A DNA stretch of 16,768 nucleotides from an uncultured Bacteroidales bacterium (GTDB lineage Bacteria; Bacteroidota; Bacteroidia; Bacteroidales; UBA4417). The translations under genes and the position numbers were made by a program. The notes beneath the pieces were generated by a model. The model ran no database searches. It saw only the letters and a program-made list of their open reading frames with translations, and had not been told where the DNA came from. The stretch is taken from the NCBI GenBank assembly GCA_903917425.1, contig CAIXAQ010000413.1, positions 1-16,768 of the forward strand. Reading direction: 5' to 3'. Shown here piece after piece: positions 5,257-14,855 of this stretch; the stretch's first letter is position 1; each line of letters starts with the position of its first letter.

Positions 5257-8200
5257 ATGAAGAATTTTTTACATTTGATGGCAAGCGGTCTCACAGTATT
5301 TGTTTTGCTTTTTACGGGTTTGCAAACCAATGCTGCCAACGAAATCATTATCAATGTTTCGGGCAAAAACAGTACAAATGTGCTCGAAAACACTTTCAAC
5401 CGCTTACAGGTATCAAACACCATCAGCAGCTTCAACACGCTGTGGCTCAATACCGAGAAAGGTGAATTTGTCGAATTGCTTGCCGAATCCTATGCAAAAA
5501 CCAATACTCCGGGTGCACCCCAGTTACCTGTGCTTAGCAAACTGATCGAAATACCGGCAGGAGCAACACCTAAAGTGAAAGTGATCAGCTATGAACTTAC
5601 AGAATATAAACTTTCCGATTTCGGAATCACGCAGAAACTTTTCCCGGCACAAATTCCGCAACCGAAAAGCGGTGGGAAAGTGCCTTTTTCATACAATCAT
5701 CAGTTATACGAAACAAACAGTTTTTACGGCGAAGTCCTTGCCCGCGTTGATGTTGCAGGTTATTTACGTGGCGTTCAACTGGCAAACCTGGTTATTTCGC
5801 CGGTTGAATACAACCCGGTGACCAATACCATCAGGGTTTACAACAACCTCATTGTCGAAGTTCGTTTTACCGGTGCCGATAAAGCCTTAACCGCTGAAAA
5901 TAAAGCCAAAACCCGTTCCCCATATTTCAGCAGCGTATTCCACAATGTTCTTAATTATCAGCCTGTTGATGCACCCCTCGATACTATTTCAAGCATTCCG
6001 GTAAAATATGTGATCGTTTCCGACCCCATGTTCCAAAGTGCATTGCAACCTTTTATAAAATGGAAAATCAAACGCGGGTTTAATGTCATTGAAGCCTATA
6101 CCAATAATTCAGCAGTCGGCACAACTTTTAATTCGATAAAGGCATACCTGCAGAATCTTTATACTTCGGCCACCGTTGCCGATCCGGCGCCCACTTTTGT
6201 ACTGTTCGTAGGCGATGTGGCCCAGATACCGGCCTACAACTGTGGTGCACATGTTACCGATCTTTACTATTGCGAATATACAGGCGACTATCTGCCCGAA
6301 GTATATTATGGCCGGTTTTCGGCGAACAATGTAGCTGAATTACAGCCGCAGATCAATAAAACCCTGCAATACGAGCAATACCTCATGCCGGATCCATCCT
6401 ATCTGAACGAAGTGGTTATGGTAGCCGGGGCTGATGCCTCGCACCAGTTGACATGGGGAAATGGGCAGATCAATTATGGTACCCAATACTATTTTAATAC
6501 AGCACATAACCTTGTTTCACACACATACCTCCAGCCCGAACCAGGTGGAGGCAATTATTCGCAGAATATCCGTAACCATGTGAGCGCAGGAGTTTCGTAT
6601 GCCAATTATACCGCACACGGAAGTCCGGATGGCTGGGCTGACCCTTCATTTTCCATTTCGAATGTCGCCAGCTTACAGAATGCTAATAAATACTGCCTCA
6701 TGGTGGGAAACTGTTGCCAGACAAACACATACAACCAGACAACTTTCGGCGAAGCTCTTTTGAGGGCCGAGAATAAAGGGGCTTTGGGATACATAGGTGC
6801 TTCGGATTACAGCTATTGGGACGAAGATTACTTCTGGGGTGTCGGAAACGGCCCTATCATAGCAAATCCGACCTACGAAATTACCGGCTTAGGTGCCTAC
6901 GACCGTACATTTCACGAACATGGAGAACCCAGGTCGGAATGGTACAGTACCATGGATCAGATGGTTTTTGCCGGCAACCTCGCCGTGCAGGAGTCAAATT
7001 CGGGTATGAAGCAGTACTATTGGGAAGTTTATTGCCTGATGGGCGACCCTTCGACGATGGTCTATTTCTCGGTACCTCCGGCATTAACAGTTGACTACAT
7101 GCCTTTGTTACCATTAGGAACTCCGGCTTTTGAAGTCCAGACCGAACCTTATGCCTATGTAGCCATCAGTAAAAATAATATACTGCACGGTGTAGCCGAA
7201 GCCGATGCAAACGGATTGGCAACTATATCCTTACTTCCATTCACCGAAGCAGGTTATGCAAACATTGTTGTTACCAAACAAAACCGTCAGCCTTATATTG
7301 ACAGTGTGCTCGTTGCGTCTCCGGCCGGTCCTTACCTCGTATTGGATAACTACCAGGTTAAAGACAATGGAGGCAATAATAATCAAAAGCCCGAGTTCGA
7401 CGAACCTCTCACAGTAGATCTGACATTCGAAAACTTTGGCAACTCCGATGCCGTAAATGCGACTACAACACTCACTACAAATGATAATTTTGTGACGCTT
7501 CCGGCTAATACACATATATGGCCAATGATTGCCCGTAACTCTTCGGCTACTGCCCTGGATGCCCTCAGCATTAAGGTAAATAATTACGTTCCTGATCAGC
7601 ATACCGCATCTTTCACGGTTACTACCCAGGCTGATACGAATACTTTTACCTCGGAATTCAGCATTCTGATCAATGCTCCGGCGCTGCATAACGGAGAAAT
7701 CTCTTTCAGCGATGCCGCAGGAGGCAATGGAAATGGCCGTATTGATCCGGGCGAAACTATTCAATTGTCAGTTCCTACATCTAATTTAGGTCATTGCACA
7801 TCGTTGGAAGTTACATCGCAGCTATTTATTGTGTGCAATTATATAACCAATAATTCACCAATTGTAAACCTCGGCACTCTCGCGCCCGGAGCAACGGGGA
7901 TTGCCACTTTTAATTTTACGGTAAGCCCGGATGCACCCCTTGGCACTGCATTTTCGATCTATGTGGCCGGAATAGCAGGAATGTATAATTCGGTATCTTC
8001 GCTTTCACCGACTATAGGCATGCAGGTAGAAGACTTTGAAACTGGTACTTTCCAAAAGTATAACTGGCAGATGAGAGGCTCCAATCCGTGGAAAATCGGC
8101 GTGGGCGGCAGCAACAAATACGAAGGAAATTACGGAGCCATGTCGGGCACAATAAATAATTCGCAACAAAGTGAAATGTACCTGGATGGTCAGGTTCTGA

Positions 8201-9183
8201 CTAACGATACTATTTCATTTTACCGTAAAGTTTCTTCGCAAAGCGGGCACGATTTTCTGAAATTTTACATCGATGGCAACGAACTGGGCAACTGGAGCGG
8301 AAGCAAGGACTGGGCAAAAGTTAGTTACCCCATACAGGCAGGAAACCACCGCTTCAGCTGGGCATACGAAAAAGATGCAACCTTAATGTCCGGACAGGAT
8401 GCCGCCTGGATCGACTTTATTAAATTTCCACCTTTCAGCCAGGCTGCATCCGGACAATTAGCAGCCAGTGCAGTGGCTGTTCCGGCTACCATCTGTGCCG
8501 GAAATCAATCGCAGATTTATGCATTTGCTACCGGGGCCATGGGTGCTTACAGTTATGTATGGACTCCTGCTTCTACCCTCAGCAACGCAGGCATTTTTAA
8601 CCCGCTCGCCAGTCCTCCCGAAACAACTACCTATGAAGTGCAGGTTACCAGCGCGCTGCTCACAACTTCCGCTTCTGTTACCGTAAACGTGGAACAAGCA
8701 CCTGCCACACCTGTAATTGCGGTCGTTTCCGACCACCTTGTTTCGTCAGTTATGCAAGGCAACCAATGGTACAACAGCCAGGGGCTTATTGCCGGAGCTA
8801 CTTCTCAAGTGTATTACCCGACTCATACCGAGACGTATCATGCAATCGCCAGCAGCAATGCCGGTTGCCAATCCGCTTCCTCAAATGAAATTGTTTTTGG
8901 TTTTACAGGCACAAATCCCACTGTTGAAAACGATTTTTCGGTTTATCCGAATCCTTTCACCGGCAAGCTATATATTGAATACACTGTTAAATCAGCCGGC
9001 CCTGTTAAAATAGTCATTTACAATGCAATAGGCACCGAAATAAGTATTGTTGAAGAGAGTGTGAAAGCTGCCGGAAATCATAAGGTAGTATTCCAGGGAA
9101 GCCAATTGCCTGCAGGAGTTTACCTATGCAAAATAGTCAGCGGCGACCAGGTGCAAATTGCTAAAATGGTTAAAAACAAATAA
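5257..9183 (+). CDS. Gingipain-family (C25) cysteine peptidase with T9SS sorting domain, lectin-like module
   Basis: Secreted cysteine endopeptidase precursor of 1308 residues. Order: signal peptide about 1-26; propeptide about 27-245; C25 catalytic domain about 249-605, with His454 in YTAHGSPDGW and Cys487 in VGNCCQTN exactly 33 residues later, the same separation as in gingipain R (Cys486 is adjacent); GDPS at 596-599; Ig-like module about 608-690; CARDB-like modules about 691-923 with a full acidic loop GNGNGRIDPGE ending at Glu833 and a degenerate one ending at Glu716; lectin/MAM-like module about 926-1059 (DFETGTF... FYRKVSS... AAWIDFIKFPP); Ig/PKD-like stretch about 1062-1215; T9SS type A sorting domain about 1227-1308 (FSVYPNPF, LPAGVYL, KMVKNK). 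It would be exported by Sec, crossed and probably cleaved by T9SS, and anchored or released at the surface. Cleavage specificity cannot be assigned. Confidence 0.93.
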   Translation: MKNFLHLMASGLTVFVLLFTGLQTNAANEIIINVSGKNSTNVLENTFNRLQVSNTISSFNTLWLNTEKGEFVELLAESYAKTNTPGAPQLPVLSKLIEIPAGATPKVKVISYELTEYKLSDFGITQKLFPAQIPQPKSGGKVPFSYNHQLYETNSFYGEVLARVDVAGYLRGVQLANLVISPVEYNPVTNTIRVYNNLIVEVRFTGADKALTAENKAKTRSPYFSSVFHNVLNYQPVDAPLDTISSIPVKYVIVSDPMFQSALQPFIKWKIKRGFNVIEAYTNNSAVGTTFNSIKAYLQNLYTSATVADPAPTFVLFVGDVAQIPAYNCGAHVTDLYYCEYTGDYLPEVYYGRFSANNVAELQPQINKTLQYEQYLMPDPSYLNEVVMVAGADASHQLTWGNGQINYGTQYYFNTAHNLVSHTYLQPEPGGGNYSQNIRNHVSAGVSYANYTAHGSPDGWADPSFSISNVASLQNANKYCLMVGNCCQTNTYNQTTFGEALLRAENKGALGYIGASDYSYWDEDYFWGVGNGPIIANPTYEITGLGAYDRTFHEHGEPRSEWYSTMDQMVFAGNLAVQESNSGMKQYYWEVYCLMGDPSTMVYFSVPPALTVDYMPLLPLGTPAFEVQTEPYAYVAISKNNILHGVAEADANGLATISLLPFTEAGYANIVVTKQNRQPYIDSVLVASPAGPYLVLDNYQVKDNGGNNNQKPEFDEPLTVDLTFENFGNSDAVNATTTLTTNDNFVTLPANTHIWPMIARNSSATALDALSIKVNNYVPDQHTASFTVTTQADTNTFTSEFSILINAPALHNGEISFSDAAGGNGNGRIDPGETIQLSVPTSNLGHCTSLEVTSQLFIVCNYITNNSPIVNLGTLAPGATGIATFNFTVSPDAPLGTAFSIYVAGIAGMYNSVSSLSPTIGMQVEDFETGTFQKYNWQMRGSNPWKIGVGGSNKYEGNYGAMSGTINNSQQSEMYLDGQVLTNDTISFYRKVSSQSGHDFLKFYIDGNELGNWSGSKDWAKVSYPIQAGNHRFSWAYEKDATLMSGQDAAWIDFIKFPPFSQAASGQLAASAVAVPATICAGNQSQIYAFATGAMGAYSYVWTPASTLSNAGIFNPLASPPETTTYEVQVTSALLTTSASVTVNVEQAPATPVIAVVSDHLVSSVMQGNQWYNSQGLIAGATSQVYYPTHTETYHAIASSNAGCQSASSNEIVFGFTGTNPTVENDFSVYPNPFTGKLYIEYTVKSAGPVKIVIYNAIGTEISIVEESVKAAGNHKVVFQGSQLPAGVYLCKIVSGDQVQIAKMVKNK

Positions 9184-9225
9184 TGATTCTGCCTCTAATT
9201 GATTGGAATTGTTTAAATTAATAAG

Positions 9226-9382
9226 GTCAGAAGACCGAAGTCGGAAGACGGAAGAAGGTGCTAATTTGAAATTTAAACCTTACAAATAGAAACATGTAGA
9301 AGAAATGTAACCGGATGACAAAGCTCTGCTTTTTTGCGATAATAAAACTTCTTGGAGTTACTTCTGACTTCTGACTTCCGGC
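9226..9382. repeat. Inverted pair of heptanucleotide arrays between the two peptidase genes
   Basis: Left arm 9226-9253 is four heptamers of the form GWCNGAA (gtcagaa, gaccgaa, gtcggaa, gacggaa). Right arm 9362-9382 is three inverted heptamers (ttctgac, ttctgac, ttccggc), whose reverse complement is gccggaa, gtcagaa, gtcagaa. The arms are separated by 108 nt. The 273 bp spacer holds this element; I see no convincing TAnnTTTG for the second peptidase gene, and only a weak 5-bp stem followed by T residues (9320-9337). The pair might be co-transcribed or the element might provide the transcript boundary. Confidence 0.6.
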
Positions 9383-9456
9383 ATCCTCGATTAACCCATT
9401 AAATCAGCAGTAGAAATCTAATAATTAACAGATACCTCAATCAAAACCAAGTATAT

Positions 9457-12400
9457 ATGAAACAAACCTTAAGTGCCTTATTCCTGCTGATTTGCCTGGC
9501 TTTTACCTCCACAGCCGGTGAATGGAAACCTATACGATCGCAACAAGCCGTTGATGCAAGTGTTGCATTGGTTTCGTCCGATATTTCCACTTCGGTGATC
9601 CATTTCAAGTTGGATGGATTTTTTCTAAACCAGGTAAAAACCCCTCGTGGAATTGCATATACCGTTTCGTTGGGTGAAACCACTCCCATGCTGGATAAAA
9701 ACGCTCCGGATATGCCAAAGATGACTGCATCAGTAATAATTCCCGATATGGCTATGATGGATGTGGAAGTGGTTTCGTCGTCGTTTGTGGATTACGCGAA
9801 TATGGAAATCGCTCCTTCGAAAGGGAACCTGACCCGGGATATCAATCCTGCATCAGTGCCTTTTGAATATGGCAGGGTGTACAACGAAAACAAGTTTTAC
9901 CCGGGATCCCAATCGGGATTGCGCGACCCGTTCATCCTCCGCGATTACCGCGGCCAGACAGTAATTGCATATCCGTTTCAGTATAACCCGGTAACAAAAG
10001 TGCTCAGGGTTTATACCGATATAACGTTGAAACTGAAAACCATTAACAGTAATGGGTATAACACGCTTAGCCGAAGCCAGTTGCCAGCGCGTATCGACCA
10101 GGATTTCAGCCAAGCATATGGCAAGGTTTTCCTTAACACTACTTCGTTCGATTATACCCCGCTCAGCGACTATGGCCGAATGCTCATTATCAGCCACGGA
10201 AGCTATATGCAAGCCATGCAGCCATTTGTGAAATGGAAAAACAACATGGGCATAAAAACCGAAATGGTGGATATAGCTACTGTTGGTGCTAATCCGGCGG
10301 CTATCAAATCGTACGTTGCCAATTACTACAATACCAATGGCTTAACATTTCTTCTTCTGGTTGGCGATGCTCCCCAGATACCTACCAATACTTCAGGCAG
10401 TATTGGCGGTCCATCCGATAACGCTTATGGGTATTTGCTTGGAAACGATCACTATCCGGATATTTTCGTGGGTCGTTTTTCGGCCGAAACAGTCGAACAT
10501 GTTAACACCATGGTTCAGCGTACTCTCGAATATGAAAAAGAGCCTTTAACCTCCACAAACTGGTTCGATAAAGGGGTTGGCATTGGTTCCGATCAGGGTC
10601 CCGGCGACGACAACGAGTACGACTATCAGCATATGCGCAACATCCGTACTGATTTAATAGGTTATACCTATGCATCGGTTGCCGAATTGTACGATGGCAC
10701 ACAAGGCGGTGAGGACCTTCCGGGAAATCCTACTCCGGCTAATGTTTCAGCCGAATTGAATGCAGGTCGTTCTGTTGTAAATTATGTGGGTCATGGAAGC
10801 GACAATTCGTGGGGTACCACTGGCTTTTCGAGCACCAATGTGACAGCACTTTCCAATAATCATATGTGGCCGTTTATCTTCAGCGTGGCCTGTGTGAATG
10901 GTAACTTTTCAGGAGGAACCTGCTTTGCCGAAGCCTGGTTGCGGGCTAAAAATGCCTCGGGTCCAACAGGTGCCGTTGCCACATTGATGTCAACAATCAA
11001 CCAGAGTTGGAATCCGCCAATGGACGGGCAGGATGAAATGGATGATATCCTGGTGGAATCGTATCCTACAAATATCAAACGCACATTTGGCGGCCTGTCG
11101 ATGAACGGCTGTTACAAGATGAATGAGACATATGGTGGTGCCGGTGATGAGATGACCGATACCTGGACTATTTTCGGCGACCCATCGGTTATGGTTCGCA
11201 CTGCTTCGCCAACAGGCATTACCGCAACACACGAAAACCAGGTATTCCTGGGCACTACTTCGTTTGTTATAAACTGCCCGGTTACCGGAGCTTTGGCTGC
11301 ATTAAGTGTTGACAACCAATTTCTTACTGTCGGATACGTTAGCAACGGACTTGTTACCTTAAGTTTCCCTGCGTTTCAATCGCCCGACACCATTCATGTT
11401 GTTATAACAGCTTTCAACAAAACGCCTTACATTTTTGATGTACCTGTGCTTCCAAACAATGGCCCTTACCTGATTTACAACAGCAATACAATCAGTGATG
11501 CCACCTTTAATAACGACGGACTTGCCGATTATGGTGAAACCGTATTTATGAATGTAGCCTATTCGAACATTGGCGTACTGAACGCAAATAACGTTGCTGT
11601 TACAGTTACTTCGAACGATGGGTTTATAACCATGCTTGATTCGACTGATGTTTACCCCGTAATACCAGCTAATGATACCGTTGCAATGACGAACAGTTTC
11701 CGTTTTGCCATTGCAAATACGATTCCTGATTTACATGTGGTTACTTTCCATTATACGGCCCTATCGGGAAGCGATTCCTGGGCAGGGAACTTTACAGTTA
11801 CAGCCCATGCCGGGGTGCTGAATTATACAACTTTCACTATCAATGATTCGCAGACAGGAAACAACAACGGCAAAGCGGATCCAGGTGAAACTTTTGATGT
11901 TTCAGTTTTTGTGAAAAATTCAGGTTCCGCAGCTGCAATCAATACTACAGCTCAAATTTCATTCAACGATCCTTACGTTACCTTGCTTTCGCAGCCTGCC
12001 ATGAACTACGGAAACCTGGCTGCCGGCGAAGTAGTTTCACAGACATTCACCATGCAGGCTCCAGCTAATACTCCCAGCGGACATGTGATACCGGTTACCC
12101 TGCTCATGACGGCTAACCTTGGCTTACAAACACTGGCTAATTTCAGCGTGGTCGTCGGTCAGATTCCGGTTGCGGTTATTGATTTGGATTTAAATCACAA
12201 TTCAGGGCCGGCGATACAAACATCGTTGGTAGCAAATAACGTATTTGCGGAATATAAAACAGCTATGCCTGCCGATATCAGTGGATATTCCACATTGTTC
12301 GTGTGTCTTGGTATTGGCACAAAAAAACATGTGCTCACAACCGTTGAAGGACAGAAACTTGCTGCATTTACTGATGCCGGCGGAAACCTGTACATGGAAG

Positions 12401-13287
12401 GCGGTGACACCTGGTATTACGACCCAAAAACTGCCGTACACCCTAAGTTTAATGCCAATGGCGTTATGGATGGGAGCAGCGACCTGAGCACCGAAATCGG
12501 GCAAACCGGGCAATTTATGGATGGAATTAGTTTTACATACAATGGAGATAAAGATTTTATTGATCATATTGCACCCATTGCACCAGCCTTTATGCTGTTT
12601 AAAAACGAAACACCACTCTATATTTCAGCAGTAGCATACGATGCAGGCACATACCGTACCATTGCCTCGGCTTTTGAGTTTAGCGGACTTCAAAATGGTG
12701 TGGCACCCTCCACTCAGGATGAATACATGCACCGTATTATCGAATTCTTCGGGATACTTTCGTCGCCTTATACGGCTAATTTTATGGGCAATCCTATCAA
12801 TATCTGTGAAGGCGGTTCAGTTACTTTCAACGATTATTCCACGGCAGGCACTACCTCATGGGTTTGGACTTTCCCCGGCGGTATTCCCGGTAACAGCAAT
12901 GAATCCAATCCTGTTGTTGCGTATGCTGCCCCAGGCCTGTATAATGTTACGCTTACCGTTTCGAACGGAAATATGAGCGATACATTGGTTAAAAACAATT
13001 ATGTATGGGTCGAATACTGTACAGGTCTGAATAATAAACAAAATCAGGAAGTGACAGTTTTTCCTAACCCTGCCAAAGATTTTACATCCGTAACTTTTGG
13101 CAGCTTTACAGGTTTTGTTGAACTTAAACTTACCGATTCCATGGGCAAAACGGTTTTGACTGCAAACCGGATTGACACTTCCCGTGCCTATTCGCTCAAT
13201 ATTTCGCAATTACCCGAAGGAATGTATTTTGTAGCCATTACTGCTGAAGGTCGGCAACTTGTTAAAAAGATAGTTGTAAAAAGGTAA
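9457..13287 (+). CDS. Gingipain-family (C25) cysteine peptidase with amidotransferase-like and PKD modules, T9SS sorting domain
   Basis: Second secreted C25 peptidase precursor, 1276 residues. Signal peptide about 1-20 (ends TSTAG); propeptide to about 239; catalytic domain about 240-585, with His446 in YVGHGSDNSW and Cys479 in SVACVNGNF, 33 residues apart and closely resembling the gingipain R active-site wording; GDPS at 574-577; Ig-like module to about 668; CARDB-like modules about 669-901 with acidic loops ending at Glu694 (NNDGLADYGE) and Glu811 (GNNNGKADPGE); a Rossmann-like or class I amidotransferase-fold-like module about 904-1100 (AVIDLDLNHNSG, LFVCLGIG, NLYMEGGD); PKD domain about 1107-1188 (SWVWTFPGG, NVTLTVSNG); T9SS type A sorting domain about 1199-1276 (VTVFPNPAKDF, LPEGMYFV, KKIVVKR). 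No Shine-Dalgarno sequence precedes the start. It is a paralogue of the preceding gene, ending at a strong terminator. Confidence 0.93.
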   Translation: MKQTLSALFLLICLAFTSTAGEWKPIRSQQAVDASVALVSSDISTSVIHFKLDGFFLNQVKTPRGIAYTVSLGETTPMLDKNAPDMPKMTASVIIPDMAMMDVEVVSSSFVDYANMEIAPSKGNLTRDINPASVPFEYGRVYNENKFYPGSQSGLRDPFILRDYRGQTVIAYPFQYNPVTKVLRVYTDITLKLKTINSNGYNTLSRSQLPARIDQDFSQAYGKVFLNTTSFDYTPLSDYGRMLIISHGSYMQAMQPFVKWKNNMGIKTEMVDIATVGANPAAIKSYVANYYNTNGLTFLLLVGDAPQIPTNTSGSIGGPSDNAYGYLLGNDHYPDIFVGRFSAETVEHVNTMVQRTLEYEKEPLTSTNWFDKGVGIGSDQGPGDDNEYDYQHMRNIRTDLIGYTYASVAELYDGTQGGEDLPGNPTPANVSAELNAGRSVVNYVGHGSDNSWGTTGFSSTNVTALSNNHMWPFIFSVACVNGNFSGGTCFAEAWLRAKNASGPTGAVATLMSTINQSWNPPMDGQDEMDDILVESYPTNIKRTFGGLSMNGCYKMNETYGGAGDEMTDTWTIFGDPSVMVRTASPTGITATHENQVFLGTTSFVINCPVTGALAALSVDNQFLTVGYVSNGLVTLSFPAFQSPDTIHVVITAFNKTPYIFDVPVLPNNGPYLIYNSNTISDATFNNDGLADYGETVFMNVAYSNIGVLNANNVAVTVTSNDGFITMLDSTDVYPVIPANDTVAMTNSFRFAIANTIPDLHVVTFHYTALSGSDSWAGNFTVTAHAGVLNYTTFTINDSQTGNNNGKADPGETFDVSVFVKNSGSAAAINTTAQISFNDPYVTLLSQPAMNYGNLAAGEVVSQTFTMQAPANTPSGHVIPVTLLMTANLGLQTLANFSVVVGQIPVAVIDLDLNHNSGPAIQTSLVANNVFAEYKTAMPADISGYSTLFVCLGIGTKKHVLTTVEGQKLAAFTDAGGNLYMEGGDTWYYDPKTAVHPKFNANGVMDGSSDLSTEIGQTGQFMDGISFTYNGDKDFIDHIAPIAPAFMLFKNETPLYISAVAYDAGTYRTIASAFEFSGLQNGVAPSTQDEYMHRIIEFFGILSSPYTANFMGNPINICEGGSVTFNDYSTAGTTSWVWTFPGGIPGNSNESNPVVAYAAPGLYNVTLTVSNGNMSDTLVKNNYVWVEYCTGLNNKQNQEVTVFPNPAKDFTSVTFGSFTGFVELKLTDSMGKTVLTANRIDTSRAYSLNISQLPEGMYFVAITAEGRQLVKKIVVKR

Positions 13288-13304
13288 GGATAAATTTCAG
13301 GAAT

Positions 13305-13338
13305 AAAAAAGCCATCAGAATTCCTGATGGCTTTTTTT
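13305..13338. terminator. Bidirectional intrinsic terminator
   Basis: aaaaaagccatcag, loop aattc, ctgatggctttttt: a perfect 14-bp stem with A-run on the left and seven T on the right. It works in either direction and separates the plus-strand peptidase gene (ends 13287) from the convergent aldehyde dehydrogenase gene (ends 13426). Confidence 0.92.
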
Positions 13339-13346
13339 GTGGTACA

Positions 13347-13383
13347 CCCGGCATAGGTGGTTTCATCTTTTCAGAATGCCGGG
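13347..13383. repeat. Second inverted repeat in the convergent spacer
   Basis: cccggcat at 13347-13354 and atgccggg at 13376-13383 are exact reverse complements around a 21 nt loop, immediately after the terminator. It may assist termination of the aldehyde dehydrogenase transcript; there is no T-run. Confidence 0.4.
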
Positions 13384-13425
13384 ATGCAAGATTTTGGATT
13401 CTGACCTGGAGAATTCCTTATGAAA

Positions 13426-14802
13426 TCAGGAAAACCATTTCATGAAAAATTTCAACACCTTCATTTTATTCAGGTATGGTGCATATCTCACCGGTAAGTC
13501 GAGGAAGTTGTATCGGGTGGTGATTCCTTTCATATGTGTAAAAGTATCGAACGAATGTTTACCATGATAAGCACCCACACCGCTGAACCCAACTCCGCCG
13601 AAAGGCAGGCGGTGATTTGCAAAATGAACGATGGTATCATTAATTGTCCCTCCGCCAAACGAATGGGTAGCTATAATTTGCGCGATAAACCGTCGCCGTT
13701 TCGAAAAAACGTACAAAGCGAGTGATTTCTCATACGATCCAATTAGGGTATTAAGTTCCTCTTCAGTTTTGTAACTGATAATGGGAAGGATAGGTCCAAA
13801 AATCTCCTGCTTCATCACCAGGCTGTCCGGTTTTGGATTGTCCAGCAAGGTCGGGGCAAAATACAGATCGTTACTATCGGTAACCCCACCCATCAGTATT
13901 TTTTCGCCAACCAGCAGCTGGCGCAATACTTCGAAATTAGTAGGATTGATTATCCTGGCGTAATCGGGCGACTGCCGGGCATCTGCCCCATATGCTCCGG
14001 TAATTTCCTTTTTACATTGTTTAACAAAATCATCCTTCACACTGTCGTGAACCAGCACATAATCGGGGGCTATGCAGGTTTGACCGCAATTGATAAACTT
14101 TCCCCATACGATGCGGCGAACTGCCAGCGGTATATTCGCTGTTTCATCCACTATACAGGGGTTTTTACCACCCAGTTCAAGGGTTGTCGGCGTTAAATTT
14201 TCAGCGGCAGCTTTAGCCACGATTTTGCCAACTGCAATGCTTCCGGTAAAGAAAATATAATCCCAGCGTTCGCGAAGCAAGCGGGCGGCAACTTCCACTT
14301 TGCCTTCAACAACCGTTACATGCCCAGGATCGAAAACGGCTGCAATTATTTCGGAAACCACTTTGCTGGTATTTGCAGAATGCTCCGAAGGTTTTATAAC
14401 CACAGTATTTCCAGCAGCTATCGCGCCGATCAGAGGCGAAAAAACCAGTTGGAAGGGATAATTCCAGGGCGCGATGATCAGGACGGTTCCATAAGGCTCT
14501 TTATAAACCCGGTTTGTAGACGGGAAATTTACCAGCACCTGCCTCACCCACCGCGACTTTGACCATGAATCCAGTTTGCGGATCGCAAGGTTGAGTTCAC
14601 CGAGTACAATCCCGGTTTCAGTCATTACCGATTCAAATTCCGGTTTCCTGAAATCGTCGTACATGGCCTTTGCAGTATCCTTTTCGCGTTTTACCAATTC
14701 CTCGCGCAAGCGAATCATGCTGGCTTTCCGGAAGCTGACATCTTTGGTTTTCCCACTTTTAAAAAAATCTTTCTGACGATCAACTATGGATGTTACGATC
14801 AT
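13426..14802 (-). CDS. NAD(P)-dependent aldehyde dehydrogenase, class 3-like
   Basis: Oxidises an aldehyde to the carboxylic acid with NAD(P)+. All catalytic elements are present: PWNYP with Asn114, nucleotide-binding IKPSE around 136-140 and FFTGSIAVG at 184-192, general base Glu209 in TLELGGKNP, nucleophile Cys243 in NCGQTCIAPDY, and KQEIFGPILP. At 458 residues it matches the short ALDH3 group (fatty-aldehyde or coniferyl-aldehyde type) rather than the roughly 490-500 residue classes. The C-terminus ends in a hydrophobic amphipathic tail (NKMKVLKFFMKWFS), as in membrane-associated long-chain aldehyde dehydrogenases, so a lipid-derived aldehyde is a reasonable substrate guess. It is downstream of and co-directional with the GMC oxidoreductase, 252 nt away with a repeat-filled gap. 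No clear promoter of its own was seen. Confidence 0.92.
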   Translation of the reverse strand: MIVTSIVDRQKDFFKSGKTKDVSFRKASMIRLREELVKREKDTAKAMYDDFRKPEFESVMTETGIVLGELNLAIRKLDSWSKSRWVRQVLVNFPSTNRVYKEPYGTVLIIAPWNYPFQLVFSPLIGAIAAGNTVVIKPSEHSANTSKVVSEIIAAVFDPGHVTVVEGKVEVAARLLRERWDYIFFTGSIAVGKIVAKAAAENLTPTTLELGGKNPCIVDETANIPLAVRRIVWGKFINCGQTCIAPDYVLVHDSVKDDFVKQCKKEITGAYGADARQSPDYARIINPTNFEVLRQLLVGEKILMGGVTDSNDLYFAPTLLDNPKPDSLVMKQEIFGPILPIISYKTEEELNTLIGSYEKSLALYVFSKRRRFIAQIIATHSFGGGTINDTIVHFANHRLPFGGVGFSGVGAYHGKHSFDTFTHMKGITTRYNFLDLPVRYAPYLNKMKVLKFFMKWFS

Positions 14803-14855
14803 GAGGGGAAATTATTTTGAGCTGATATTAGTTTAGGATGTTGTGTGTTTTACTA

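Noticed and set aside
7231..7764. Minus-strand frame of 177 codons inside the first C25 peptidase
   Set aside because: It lies wholly antisense to a well-supported gene with intact domains; composition looks like a shadow frame.
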